From contig JAMYHX010000085.1 in NCBI GenBank assembly GCA_025529335.1, positions 1 to 64,000 of the forward strand: a DNA stretch of 64,000 nucleotides, in the 5' to 3' direction. This document shows, piece by piece, positions 46,532 through 58,561 of this stretch. Origin of the DNA: Rhizopus sp. PT2906. Lineage: Eukaryota > Mucoromycota > Mucoromycetes > Mucorales > Rhizopodaceae. The position numbers and the translations under genes were made by a program. The notes under the pieces are model-generated. The model was not told the DNA's origin. It saw only the letters and a program-made list of their open reading frames with translations, and ran no database searches. How positions within the stretch are numbered: position 1 is the stretch's first letter; each line of letters begins with the position of its first letter.

Positions 46532-48019
46532 TTATTCACATAAATGGTTGACAAGACTCATCACTGTAAAAAACAACAGTACTCTTACACGGGTATCATT
46601 AAATATTCTCTGAATCAAACCGGATTTCTGTCCTAGATCCGAGCTACTCCAAATCTCTTCTTCGCCTACTTCTTCTTCTGGCTTTGTATTATCCAAAGAG
46701 ACTGTCTGAATCGTGTTGGATGAGTCACCTTTGTTAGTAGGCAAAAGAGGCACTGCTTGGTATTTCCCTGAGTTTGGTGTATCCGGTTGGAATTTAGCGC
46801 AAATCCATGTGGAAATTTCATGCGTGGTTTGACCAAGATAATAACAAACAAAGACAAATAAACAACTTGAAAACGCCAAGTTAATCCACCAACCAATGCC
46901 GTGTATCCAAGTAGGATTGATCAAGAGAACAAGTAATCCCTTCGTATCTGCAGCTAACCACATGTGAAATTGTCCAATAAACGTTTCAAGAGATATTTTG
47001 CCAATAAATGAGTAAAATTCGGAATGCGTGTTTCTCATATATGTGTTGGCATTGCGAAGTACAACAAAGCCAAGAATGGGAATCCATGAGATATACGGAT
47101 GCACTTGGTTGTACGCAAATTTATCCTCGCGACTTAGTTCAAACCAAAAGTACCATACGAGTGCTATCACGGATAGACCAAGGGCCGTCTTCTTCATGAT
47201 GGGCCATTTAGGGTGTTCTGTAAGTTTGTATTCTGTCATCTTGATATATGCATAAGCACACAGCATACCAACATAAACAATATAAGCATCTAATGCTAAG
47301 CGAAAACGCCATTCAGCAGGATTCCAATGAGTGTTGAAAGTAACCTGCAGTATGTCAAATACAAATTCCAAGATTCCAGGGATCTTGATAAAAGCCGTTG
47401 TCAGGATGCATGACACTGCCAACTTGGCAATTAAAAAGGATGGAGTCTTGTTCCATTGATTTCCAATGTACATCATGGCCCATATAACAAAGAACCAGAA
47501 AGATACTAAAGGAGTAAAGTAGTAGCTTAGGTAATCTGTATCCATCAAGTATTGAAGTACAAATGTCAGCAAGTTCAATCGGACCATCACGTTCAAGATG
47601 CGGCCAATGCCAAAGTCCGCCTTTTTGTAAAAGAAAAAAAAGTGGCCATAGCCGGTTTGGAACAAGTAAGCAGCCACTAAGATACGCACTGCGTTGTAGA
47701 TACCCGATGTTCCAGATGCACCGCAAAAATGATAAATCAGGATGATGACCTGCATCCAACCTTTCCATTCATCTGTCTGATGACGATTAAGGAATCCTTG
47801 ATCTCCTTCTGTCTTGTGCTTCAATTTAATGAATCCTAAAACACCAACCACTATCATCAGGGCAGTAAATATAGTTGCATCAAAATGTTTTTGGATCTTC
47901 CCAAATAGCTGTGTTCGATCACAGAAGTACATGTAAGTTGCACAAAGGCCAAACAGAAACAGTGCACTTGAAATCTTTTGTTCTGGAAAGGGTCTTTGGA
48001 TTGCGCTTAATGTAATGCC

Positions 48020-48052
<33 letters not shown>

Positions 48053-49130
48053 CAATTAGTGTGCACTATAATTGACTATTGGTCATATTACCTGAGTGAG
48101 TGAGAACAAGACATCCAACAGGTATCCAAATAAAGAAGAAAAAGAAGAGAATGCTTTGGTACCACTTGGGAACTGGATACTGGTAACAACATGTTGTTGT
48201 CATTGGAAACTTCTTGTCAAGCTGATTGTTGCATCTAAAATTAAGTGCTATCTGGGCTTGTACGGTCGTCACTGCTGGGCTGAAATGAAGTCCATCTTGA
48301 GTATGGTTGGAAGAAGTTAGACTGATGTCATTCCACACAAAAGGGATAGCAAAAGGTACTCTAGCGTTCACTGTATCTTGCTTTGTCTTCAAGTAATCAT
48401 TCATAGCATTGACCTTTTCAACAGTCATCTTTGCAGCCCGCTCTTCCCCTAGTTTGTCATAGACTGGTACTTCAACCGGCGCAAGCAAAACAGTATCTGC
48501 GATATCTCTAGACTCGACCGACTCCAATACCCGATCTATACTCGATTTCCATTCCTCATAATAATCGTCATCTTGCAAGTATCTCATTTGCCATAGACCT
48601 GTTCCTAAAACAAGCAGGCTAGGTCGAGGCGTATGTGAACCACGCAAGATATTTGTCGTCTCGTTCAAGTATGGATCCCACCAGAATTCATACACCAAGT
48701 TTTCTTTATTAAAGTCATACATTTTGTTTGTATGAGGCTCTCCGGTTGTATTGACATGAGGGTCGATGAGCTTTACTGCAGAAAAGAACTGTTCCCTGAT
48801 GACGGAATCGCCTACATAGACAATGCGAGAGTGATTCAGACAGGCCGAGATTTCTGGTGGTCTGTATGTGTGCATCATGCAACTGGCCGGTTGCCATGAC
48901 TTTAAAGTGTCATCAACCCACCAGCCTTCATTCAACATGCTGTGGCATCTATTCTGATCCTTTGGTTCTATTTTAATATATTTTAGTACTTAAAAAATTA
49001 AACCAAGCCCCTCGTGAATACCATAAATGTATCTTCCAACAGCTAGTAAAAATAAAAATATGAAGGAAAGTATAACACTTGATTTTATATATTTTGTTAA
49101 ACTAGACTCTGTTGAAGCCCCCATTTCCAT
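46532..49130 (-). CDS. CAS1: CAS1-family polysaccharide O-acetyltransferase
   Basis: Three exons (49130-49022, 48967-48092, 48018-46532) give 823 residues. An N-terminal TM anchor is followed by NRCHSMLNEGWW and a PC-esterase/SGNH domain with VGDSVIREQ (catalytic Ser block) and DGLHFSP (Asp-His block). A multi-TM Cas1 acyltransferase domain follows (IYHFCGASGTSGIYN; ETFIGQFHMWLAAD). The family O-acetylates capsule or wall glycans (Cryptococcus CAS1) or sialic acid (CASD1) in the Golgi. Mucorales lack the Cryptococcus capsule, so the substrate here is probably another wall or secreted glycan. ATG at 49130 was preferred; two in-frame ATGs lie upstream. Intron 2 ends in a TA repeat. Confidence 0.92.
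48020..48046. repeat. TA microsatellite inside a CAS1 intron
   Basis: About 13 TA units directly next to the 3' splice site of CAS1 intron 2. Confidence 0.9.
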
Positions 49131-50395
49131 GGAAACAAAGAAAGACAGAAATATACAAAAGGAACAATTAGATTTCATGTAGATCATTTCTATTTTTAGG
49201 CTCCGTTAGAAATTACAGATGTTCTCTGTTACTGTCATGTTGAGGGTGCGGGTAGGAATAGGATGATCACATCTTTATGACAGTCTTGTATATTGTTTTT
49301 CCTATTCCGAATTTGTACACTGTATACTTTTAGTTATGAGATGACAAATGAGTAGAATGATATTTTAGGCTTTGATGAAACAACTCCATACAATTGTCTA
49401 TGAATAAAAAAGTTAAATCAACATAGCTTTGTTTTTTGGTGGAAGGACTTTTGATTTTCTATGTTACATTAATAGAACAAGATGACGATAGATCACGACC
49501 AACTTTTCCATATTTACCTTTAGCTGTACAGTGAGAGAAGACAGTAGATTTATTAGCAAGAAGGCTGATATAAACATAAAATAGATTAGGTTTGAGGAAC
49601 AATAGTGATATCGACTGCTTAGGCTCGCGTAAGTAATCAATTAAAGAAAAAACAGTAAACACGCAAGCACACAAACAATAATAGGATTAAGAGATGGATC
49701 GATTCTTCTTTACTCTTTAGAGCAACCTTTTTGATCATTATCTAGAACGCGTGTAGTTACAAAATGAAGATGATGGCGATGAATTGGATATATAACTCTA
49801 ATTTGCGTAAAAGGGAATACGCTTTGAAGAAACAATAATTGCCGCTGTGGAACATGTTGCCAAGAGATCGACGACAAGTACCCAAGCTGGCTGGCATTGA
49901 ATGATTGCTGCAGCATAAATGCGCCAGAAGATTTAAGGGACTCAAATTTCAGAATGATGCAAATTTTTGGGATTTGAACTTTTAGAGTACTTCTTCAACC
50001 TTTTACAGCAGGGTGATTTTCACCACAGTCATCCACCCAAAGTAAGTAAGAATGCAATTCCAGGGCCACTTGAAAGTCACATGACGTCTACAAAGGACAC
50101 TGTTATACTTATAGTAATTATATAAGCTGGTATAGAGTGCCTTATTTGAAAGATCTAAAGAAAATCATCATCCCCGCAGACTGAAGCAGCTCAGGAATAT
50201 CATAATTCCTACAATGGCCGTCTTGATGGCTAAGGGAGAACCTTTAATTATGGCGCAGCCAATAACTTCATCTATATTTAGACTCAGAACAAAGTTCATG
50301 CGCAACTATTACTCATTCAAACAAAGAATTAATAAATTGCATTTTCTTCAACTGTTTTAACTCTTTTTATCAGAAATTATCAATAATAACATCCA
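49131..50395. other. Divergent intergenic region
   Basis: Upstream of CAS1 (minus) and of the GTPBP1-like gene (plus). Short frames at 49459-49674 and 49710-49945 have no support. No RNA gene recognised. Confidence 0.5.
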
Positions 50396-52404
50396 ATGGC
50401 GAATGACCAGCCTCAATCACACAGATCACTTTTACTCAACTGTTGTGTTTATGGCACACTACCCCCAGAAGCTGATAGCGAAGGAAATATAGAATACAAG
50501 GTTCTTTTGAATACAATTATAAGAGAGAGTGAGACTTATCATTTTACCAGCTTAAATTGGTCAACCCGTCTGTTGAACGTCTAGAGCATTTGGTGACTCA
50601 AATGAAGTGGAGGCAAGTCAAAAACACATCATAGTGTCAAAAAAAGGGGAGGAAACTTATTCTACTATAGATTAGCGGAAGGAAATGGAGAGGCCATTTA
50701 TGAAATAGGCATAGACGATGATGGAACAATCAAAGGTATGGAAAAAGAGAAAAGGATTCACTCAAAAACTTACAAAAAAAAGGTCTTAGTCAAGATGAAT
50801 TAAACTGCTCCATAAACAATCTTCGTAAAATGGCCAACTCCTTAAACGCTGATATTAGTTCCACTCAAGAAATCAGCTTGAGCCAGCTAAATTTGAAGAA
50901 CCCTCAAGTTGGCAAATCAAAAAATCATAAAGTAGCAGAGGTTGTGATAAGAAAGAAACTGACAGATGAGGATGATGGACAGCACTTTACCGACCTACGC
51001 ATCGTCTTGGTAGGTGCATTGGGTGCAGGGAAATCAACATTAATAGGCCACATCTGTCATGGTGCCAAGGACAATGGACAGGGGAAGGCAAGGTTAAATT
51101 CAATGCGACATCGACATGAATTGGAGTCCGGCAGAAGTTCTTCTATCTCGCATGAGATCATTGGATATGATGCAGAAGGCAAGCTTATCAACTACGCCAC
51201 AACCAATATCAATACTTGGGAACAAATTTGTGAATCAAGCCATAAGATAGTGACCTTCTTGGATACCTGTGGGTATCCAAAATACTTTCGTACAACCATG
51301 TCAGGTCTTATGGGCTACGCCCCAGACTATGCATGTTTAGTCATTGCAGGCAATGCAGGTACCGTGACAGGTATGACAAAGGAACACCTCTCCATTGCCG
51401 TGATATTGGATATACCCGTATTTGTTGTGATCACAAAGGCTGATACCGCCACTCAAGCGCAGCTTACAAATACTCTCTGCTCACTCTTATCCGTCTTGAA
51501 GTCACCGTGGATGAGTAAGGTGCCGGTGGTGATACAGGGCGAAAATGATTTGGCCACATGTACATCACAGTTCTCTCGTAGGGGGCCTGAATTACCTATA
51601 TTCATGGTGTCAAATGTCACTGGTGCCAATATGGATTTACTGTTAAAATTCATACATCACCTGCCGCAGCCAGCAAGGATGGGATACGATGAATTATTAG
51701 AAGAATCAATAGAATTTCAAATAGAAGAAGTGTATAATATACCAGGTAAAACTTTTAAAAAAGTATAAATACAACATACTCATGTACCTTGTGTAGATGT
51801 TGGCATCGTAGTTGGAGGAGTACTTGCTCAGGGACGAATCAACGTAGGAGAAAATAAGCAATACAGTCTTGGCCCGAATTCAAAGGGAGAATTCATAAAA
51901 GTAAAAGTGACATCCATTCACCGACACCGGATACCTGCACGTTATGTCCATTGCGGACAGGCAGCAACACTTGCTCTAGAAGCTGTGGATGGCGACATAT
52001 GGAAACTACATAAAGGAATGGTCTTACTGGACACGGACGACCCGCAGAGTTTTTTTGAATTCGAAGCAGAGATTATGGTTCTTTACCATGCGATTGGTGT
52101 TTCTGCAGGCACTCATGGTATGATCCATTCAGGGTCTATTCAACAGCATGCTCGGGTGATATCTATAGAGCCTTTGAGTGTTCAACGCATTGAAACTATG
52201 GACATAAAAGATGATCAGACACTGTCACCGTCCACGGATGGTTCTTCTATTCCTTCCGGATATCAGGGACGATGTACTTTTAGATTTATACATGAACCGT
52301 GTTATCTTCGAATAGGTTCCCGTGTGTTGTTTATGGAAGGAACATCAAAGTGTATAGGAAAAGTCACTCGCTTGACACACCATAGACCAAACTCTACTTC
52401 ATAA
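50396..52404 (+). CDS. GTPBP1/GTPBP2-like translational GTPase
   Basis: Five exons (50396-50500, 50551-50612, 50671-50735, 50783-51745, 51797-52404) give 600 residues. The N-terminal family block LPPEADSEGNIEYK, LVNPSVERLEHLVTQMKWRL and EAIYEIGIDDDG is diagnostic. G motifs: GALGAGKST (G1), DTCGYPKY (G3; Cys replaces the usual residue, as the Ala does in GTPBP1 DLAGH), ITKAD (G4). Domains II and III follow. Human relatives act in ribosome rescue and mRNA surveillance. Intron 2 starts GCAAGT; the nearby GT would shift the frame into a stop. Confidence 0.93.
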
Positions 52405-52541
52405 TAAAGCATAACATGCGCCTAGTATAATAGTTATCTACCACGCAATCTTTTTGTCCCTCTCAGTCACAGAGTTGTCAACGTAAATAGATAATAGTAT
52501 CGTTTTCGTCTTTCTTTCTCTTTGTACAAAAAAAAATAATC

Positions 52542-54665
52542 ATGGAGGTATCCACTCCTAACAGCCTTGTATGGATACTACCTGCTTCTGAAGCAGACTT
52601 AAAATCTTCGACATATTATACAGTTAGAGAGGAGAGCAACAGATTTTCATTAAAAAGTAAACGAAACAATTAATACAATGTTATGTTAACCTAGGTCACT
52701 TTTAAGATAGCCACAACATGACTGAGTACCATCTTATAATAAGGCCCCTCCTTTGTGTATTTGATATTTTTTTAATCTATAGACACACATGGTCCGTAAG
52801 CAAATGTGTATTATCGACAGAAAACAATATCTTTTCAGAATATGAAGATTTAGTTGCTTCCTTTATTGATGGTAAACTACTCATGATCAAGAAATGTCCT
52901 AATATAAAGAACAGGATATGATGTAGGCTTGTTATTTCTGAGTGTAGGGTAAGTAAATTACTCTAGTTTTCATCTTTTATCTCACTTTCCATTAAAGAGC
53001 TGAGGTTTCTGCACTACTTAGAAGGTAAAGGTGGGTTGTCAGAATATATCTTGCTGATTGCACTTTTTTTTTCCACTGTTAGACATCGCGACTTTAACTA
53101 TATCCTAAGCCTTTTAGAAAAAGGACTGGAAACAGGTGCAGTCGTGGAATATGTCTATTTAGGTGTGACAGATGAATACTGCTATGATTTACGAGATAAC
53201 AGACATTATTCAAGTAAAAAACAAATAAAAATACTTGTCCAAAAATTTAACGTGAAAACAACAATAGATTCCGATATTTTGAACAATGGAGTAGACAGTT
53301 TGATGACAAAAACACAAAGAATAGCTGATATATGGAGATTGATCAAAATAGGTTCAATATATCCATTTGTTTTGAAAATTAGGATAACGCTCAAAGAAAG
53401 AAAACGACAGCACAGCTTTACCATAGTGGATCTGAAGCATCCGAGATTTCTATCTATCACTCCAAAGATTGAGAGCCCACCGAACATTTACTATTCATTT
53501 GCTAAACTTCGTAAACATTAAACATGATGCCTCAATATTGATTTATAAATATTTGTGTAGGAGATTCTATTGATCTGATAGCCTCTTTTGAATTCAATGG
53601 CCATGTTCCAACAGATAGTTATGTCCTTACCAACATCCTTTCTGGTTTCTTGGGAGGACTAGTAAAGTTTCATGTGGTGTCTCTAATTAATGTATACCTG
53701 AATGAAACGATCAGGGGATCTGGTATTGAGCCTGCATGTATTAGGAACGTCCAGGTGTTTATCTTGAAGAAATGAAAATGTGCTTGGATTTTGTGGAACA
53801 GATCAAGTATATCAGATGTGTTGCCCTTCGAAATGGCATTGTTACTCATGTAAGTATATCCTGTTTTTAATTTGTCATTTATTAACTAAATTGTTAAAGA
53901 AATCCCAAAGACATGACTTGATTATGAACGTAAGTCTTTAAAGAGATTATCGTCGATATCTTTTTCTTAAAAAACAAACTAGTACATGTCTGCAAAGCAA
54001 GCACAGATGGATTATTTGAAAAAGACGCAAATACTGTCAAATATGGAAAAAGAAGATAAAATTATTAGGTTACAAGCCGACATTCGTATGTTGTTGTTTT
54101 TTTTTTATCAAACAGTTTATCTAACCACCAGATTATATAGTATCATTGCAAATAAAGCATGCGCTTAAGGAACAGGTGTATGAAGAGCAATTATGCTTAT
54201 TGGTTGTTGGTTTTGTATAAGGAGCTTTATTTACAACTAGAATTAAACTTTTATATAAAGTCAAATATAGAAGGGTTGAATGAAAAATACAACCAGGAAT
54301 TAAGAAAGTTTGAGGATCAAGCAAAGGAAGAAACGACTAATGCAAAAAAGAGACCACATGATGTAAATAAGAAACCATAATGTTATAATTATACTAATAA
54401 ATTATTACAGGATAATTTAATCCGAACGTATGTAGATACAATAAATATCCTAAAAGACAAGATCATATCTCTTCAGGAAGAAAGTATCAGGCAAGAGGTA
54501 GGACTGATCTATAAACTGTTGAATGTAGAAGAAAACTGACGACTATCATAGTCTAACTTGGAGAAAGAGATTAAAGCGACAAGGGCAGAACGAAAAAACG
54601 TGAGGACACTTGTTGATCAGTTAATCCAAGAGCATATTGACAAAGACACTGTCGTTATTCAATAG
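52542..54665 (+). CDS. Unrecognised protein: globular head plus long coiled coil
   Basis: Fourteen small exons (52542-52656, 52707-52725, 52783-52871, 52927-52948, 52998-53024, 53083-53510, 53561-53754, 53802-53849, 53900-53929, 53983-54085, 54141-54175, 54222-54362, 54411-54497, 54552-54665) join in phase to 483 residues. About 310 residues look globular (start MEVSTPNSLVWILPASEADL), then about 160 residues are charged heptad-like helix (for example LSNMEKEDKIIRLQADILSL and NLEKEIKATRAERKNVRTLV). A head-plus-stalk plan recalls XRCC4/XLF or kinetochore proteins, but I see no diagnostic motif and do not name it. It lies 137 bp after the GTPase and ends 71 bp from the convergent kinase gene. 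Confidence 0.65.
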
Positions 54666-54736
54666 TCAATATAGTAAATAATAATTCTCTCATAAAAAGC
54701 ACTTCTTTATTCTTTTTTGTTGTTTGTTGTTTGTTT

Positions 54737-56971
54737 TTACAGTAATTGAGACGCTTCTTGGAATAAAGTTTTTATAGTGCCTGGGAGCTCTCTTTCCACC
54801 GAAATCAATGATTTTTGCAAAGATTCCATAGCTGCTAAACTCTTGTGATTTTTACAATTCTTTTGAAGCTAAAATCATACAGTTTATATAAGCTACAGTC
54901 ATGTTATATATATAATTACCTTATCGAGTATAGGTAGTATCGTTTCCAAAATCTGTGTATCGCCATTATTTGTTTTTGCAGAAGCAATTGTGCTAATACT
55001 TCTGGATGACGTAGATTTACTTGGTAATTGAGGAAGCGGGCTAAAATTCATTGCCTTCTGTATCAAACTAGTTCTGTTGGATGCTCGATTGTTTGCTGAG
55101 CTGTCGGCAGCTCTGACTGTATTTTGACTTGTATCTTCAAATTCGCCTATGCTGCGTCGGGCTTCCATTGCCGATTTAGCCTATTTAATGAATGTAAGCC
55201 CTTTCACTGAAGCTTCTCAAAAAGCATTCTTAACTGGGGGAGCCATTCAACTTACCATAAGCCAACTGACCTTTGACGCAGGATGTGGGGATGAAGATTG
55301 TGGGCTGAACTGGTCTTTGGTCGTTATTTGAGGTAATTGTCGCATAGAGGGTGATGATGGTACACCATTAAGATGAGTAATAGAGTATTGGCTTGATGAT
55401 GTTTGCATTTGTGGAGCTGCAGGTTTTGGTAGCGGGCTTGCTGCTGCCTTGACTGTTCCAAAATCCCAGCCGTCGTCATCTTCCACATCGACCCTGGTAG
55501 AGAAAAAAAAAAGTATATATGTGTTTACTATCGCGCCAGTGCAAACATATAAAGTACTTACTTAGTTTCTTCATCTGAGGATTCATTATCACGACCGTTT
55601 ATGCTTAGCCAGCGTTCATGTCCTTCAATTAGTTCTGTAAGGTAGGCTATCTTCTTGCTGTTCTTTATAAACTTGTGCTTCAAAAGTTCTTTGGCTGTAG
55701 GTCTCTGTAAAGATCGAAATAAAAATGAGTGACATGACTTGCATATAAAATGATTCACCCTACGTTAGCTGGACTAGTTTGTAAACATAGACTGACAAAA
55801 TCTCGGAAAGCTTTGCTATGTGGAGGGCCAAGTTGAGGGGGATCATTTTTGGGTATATGGAAGAGTACTTTCATCGGATGCATTTTTGCATAAGGTGGCT
55901 CACCGTTGGCGAGTTCTATAGCTGTGATACCAAGAGACCAAATATCAGCCTTGAAATCGTAGCCTGATTGCTTTATAACTTCAGGTGCCATCCAAAACTG
56001 AACAAGAGATGTTATTATCCTTATGAAATCACTAAGAGTTTAGGCAACTTACAGGAGTTCCAACAAATGTGTTCTTTTTGGTCAATGTTGCTGTTATCTA
56101 AAAGAGTTGATTAGAACTGTTTTCACATTACCATATTTGTAATAATAAATAATTCTTTTTTACCTGCCCCGATACACCAAAGTCAGCTAATTTTACTTCG
56201 CCGTTTGCGCTTAGCAAGATATTTGCAGCTTTGACAAGATGTAAATAGCCATGAATTATATGTATATACACACTTTACCTTTAATATCTCTATGTAGCTT
56301 TCCTTCGTTATGAAGATAATCTAACCCCTTCAATAATTCTTTCAAGATGATAGCAATGTATTCTTCACGTATTGTTCCCATCTTCATCTATATAACCCCC
56401 AAGGGAGATGTATGTGTGAGCTCAACCATTTCTTTTACTCGTGTATATACATACCAGATCACTGCATGATCCTCCCGCGCAGTATTCCATGATGATCCAT
56501 AACCCTGTGCCTTTCAAGTATGAACCATAGTACCTAAATAAAAGGAGTTTTGCCTTAGCAAAAAAAAAAAAATAGGGATTACAAACTACTTGATCGCTTG
56601 ATCCTTACTTTGTGACATAGGGTGAATCCAACTGAGACAAGATGGCTATCTCTTGTTGAATGTCATCTATTTCATCCTCTGCGCTTTCAAGATCAATGAT
56701 TTTTATAGCAACTGGTTTATTCGTTCTCTTGTCAATGCTAAAATACAAAAAGGTTAAAACTGTAGTCTATCTCGTTTTGTATTTTACCCTTTATATACTT
56801 CACCAAACGAGCCCTTGCCTAAAAGAAATAAGTATATATCGTCCTTTTTTTTTTTATTATGTACCTATGCGTTCTTGCTTTATATAATAAAGCTCTGGGT
56901 CTGTAGCAGCATGGTTCTAAGCATAAAACAATCAATGTCAAAGTTGTTTTTAAACCTTTATTATTTACCAT
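54737..56971 (-). CDS. Ste20-family (GCK-III, MST3/Sid1/Nak1-like) protein kinase
   Basis: Thirteen exons (56971-56969, 56916-56865, 56818-56788, 56737-56609, 56533-56455, 56387-56279, 56228-56164, 56097-56053, 55997-55764, 55704-55562, 55493-55256, 55180-54920, 54868-54737) give 506 residues, all in phase. Kinase motifs: IGKGSFGEVYKG, VAIKIIDLE, HRDIKAANILL, ADFGVSGQ, GTPFWMAPEV. TATLTKKNTFVGTP and the PELYYIKQERIG start place it with GCK-III kinases (MST3/STK25, fission yeast Nak1/Sid1), which act in polarity and septation networks. The C-terminal half is Ser-rich with a final helical segment, as expected for MOB/PDCD10-type partners. The first coding exon is only the ATG. Confidence 0.93.
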
Positions 56972-57122
56972 TTTTGACGATAAAACAAAAAGAAAAAAAA
57001 CAAGATAAACAAAAAGAAGAAAGGAAAACGACGAAGAAAAAAAAAGGAGAAGAAAATAAGGACATCTTCATAGCCAAATATGGATAGCAAGTAAACACAA
57101 GTCGTGTAACATGACGGATTCC

Positions 57123-58561
57123 CTAAAACAATAAACTTGCTGCCAAATCCGGGTTTCCTCCTGCCATTTCCAACGCTTGAATGGCTTCCTGACGGCTCAC
57201 TCCCATATCTGTAAGTAGTTTGATATCCTTTTCTGAGAATTTGCTCTGTGTATTAGATGATGACGACGATCCACCAGCTGATGATGCTCCTGCTGCTTCT
57301 GCAGCTGCAGGTATAGCCACTTTAGGATCAGCAGGAGGTATCTCATCTTCGCTGCCATGAATCTATTAAACGGTTAGCCTACAACATACACTTTATAGAA
57401 ACCCCACAAAAACTTGCCTCTATCCTACGCTGCTTCTCCGGGAGTTCATGTTCTGCTAAAAATGGAATATCACAATCATCAAAGGTTAATGCATTTTTAC
57501 GCAGATCAATACATGCCCTATGTTTCTTTAACATGTCAAGCCCAAACAGCAATTCTGAACCCTTTCCTTCTAACACAATAAACGAGCAAGTCAAAAAGAA
57601 GTTTTTGGAAAGCCTCATCTGTGCACTATGAATACGACCCAGGATTTTTGCCGTTCCAACACCTTTAGCAACTCCACTGAAACGGGTATCTAACAGACGC
57701 ATAAGCCCACATGCTTCTGCTGTTTCTGGACTAACTAGAGGCAAGATGTCAGTCACCTTTTTTTTTGCCGTCGTAGATACTTACTCACTGTGCTCTGAGC
57801 TCCCGAGTCAACCAGGGCAACCAATTTCTTATTGTTGATTTCTACATTAATATAAAGACGTGTCACTCTTGTGAATGACTCTGGGTTATACTCCATAGCT
57901 GCTTCCAAGTTGGCTGCTATGTTTTCCTGACGGATAGCCTCTTCAATGCGCTTCTGCGCTTCGATATCAAAGGGGTCATTATTAAGGGCTGCTAATTGTG
58001 CCTTTTGAATTTCTGCTGCACGACGAGATTGTTCAATCTGTTCGACCATGGTTGAGAATTTTGCAGGATCATAACGTGCTGCATGCGCTAATTCGGGATT
58101 TGTCTATTTGATATTATTAATAATACGGATATATATACATATAAAGACGTGCAATGCATTACCCTTTCTAATTGTTGTAAAAGTCGTTGATCTTGAAGGA
58201 CATGTTGACGCATAGCATCAAAGTCGGGATGACTATTATGCAATTAGTCTCCTTCTTTATTCTTTTATTGCTTTTACCTTGGCGCTGCTTGTTGAATTCG
58301 TTGCATGTGTATCATTTCGTTTTGTCCAACTTGATACTCTTCTAATGTTTTTTTAAGCTCTGATAATTCTTTTCCATGATAAAATAAACGCTGCATATCA
58401 GGTGGAACTCCTGACTGGTATATGCGTGAGTCATGATGTGAATGAAACGAAAAAAGAGTTACCTCTGCTTCTAAAAGCGCCTTTAGATCTTCAATAGCCA
58501 TTTGACTATCAATCTCCAAGTTGTAAATGTCTTCTCCATCGGTTGTAATAGTCACAAACAT
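57123..58561 (-). CDS. DDI1: DDI1-like ubiquitin shuttle aspartic protease
   Basis: Six exons (58561-58463, 58414-58278, 58232-58163, 58103-57785, 57734-57418, 57362-57123) give 393 residues. UBL domain at about 1-77 (MFVTITTDGEDIYNLEID). The retroviral-protease-like domain has the catalytic ALVDSGAQST (Asp201) and MRLLDTRFSGVAKGVG with FGLDMLKKH. A C-terminal UBA domain is at about 355-393 (LLTDMGVSRQEAIQALEMAG). Ddi1 brings or cleaves ubiquitinated clients at the proteasome. Intron 5 starts GCAAGT; the GC donor gives the phase-0 join RRIE-IHGSEDE. Confidence 0.95.

Noticed and set aside
48990..49187. Separate small membrane protein
   Set aside because: Its core is exon 1 of CAS1; the branch-like TACTAAAA and in-phase join support splicing.
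53036..53521. 161-codon frame as a separate gene
   Set aside because: It is one exon (53083-53510) of the 14-exon coiled-coil gene, with phases matching on both sides.
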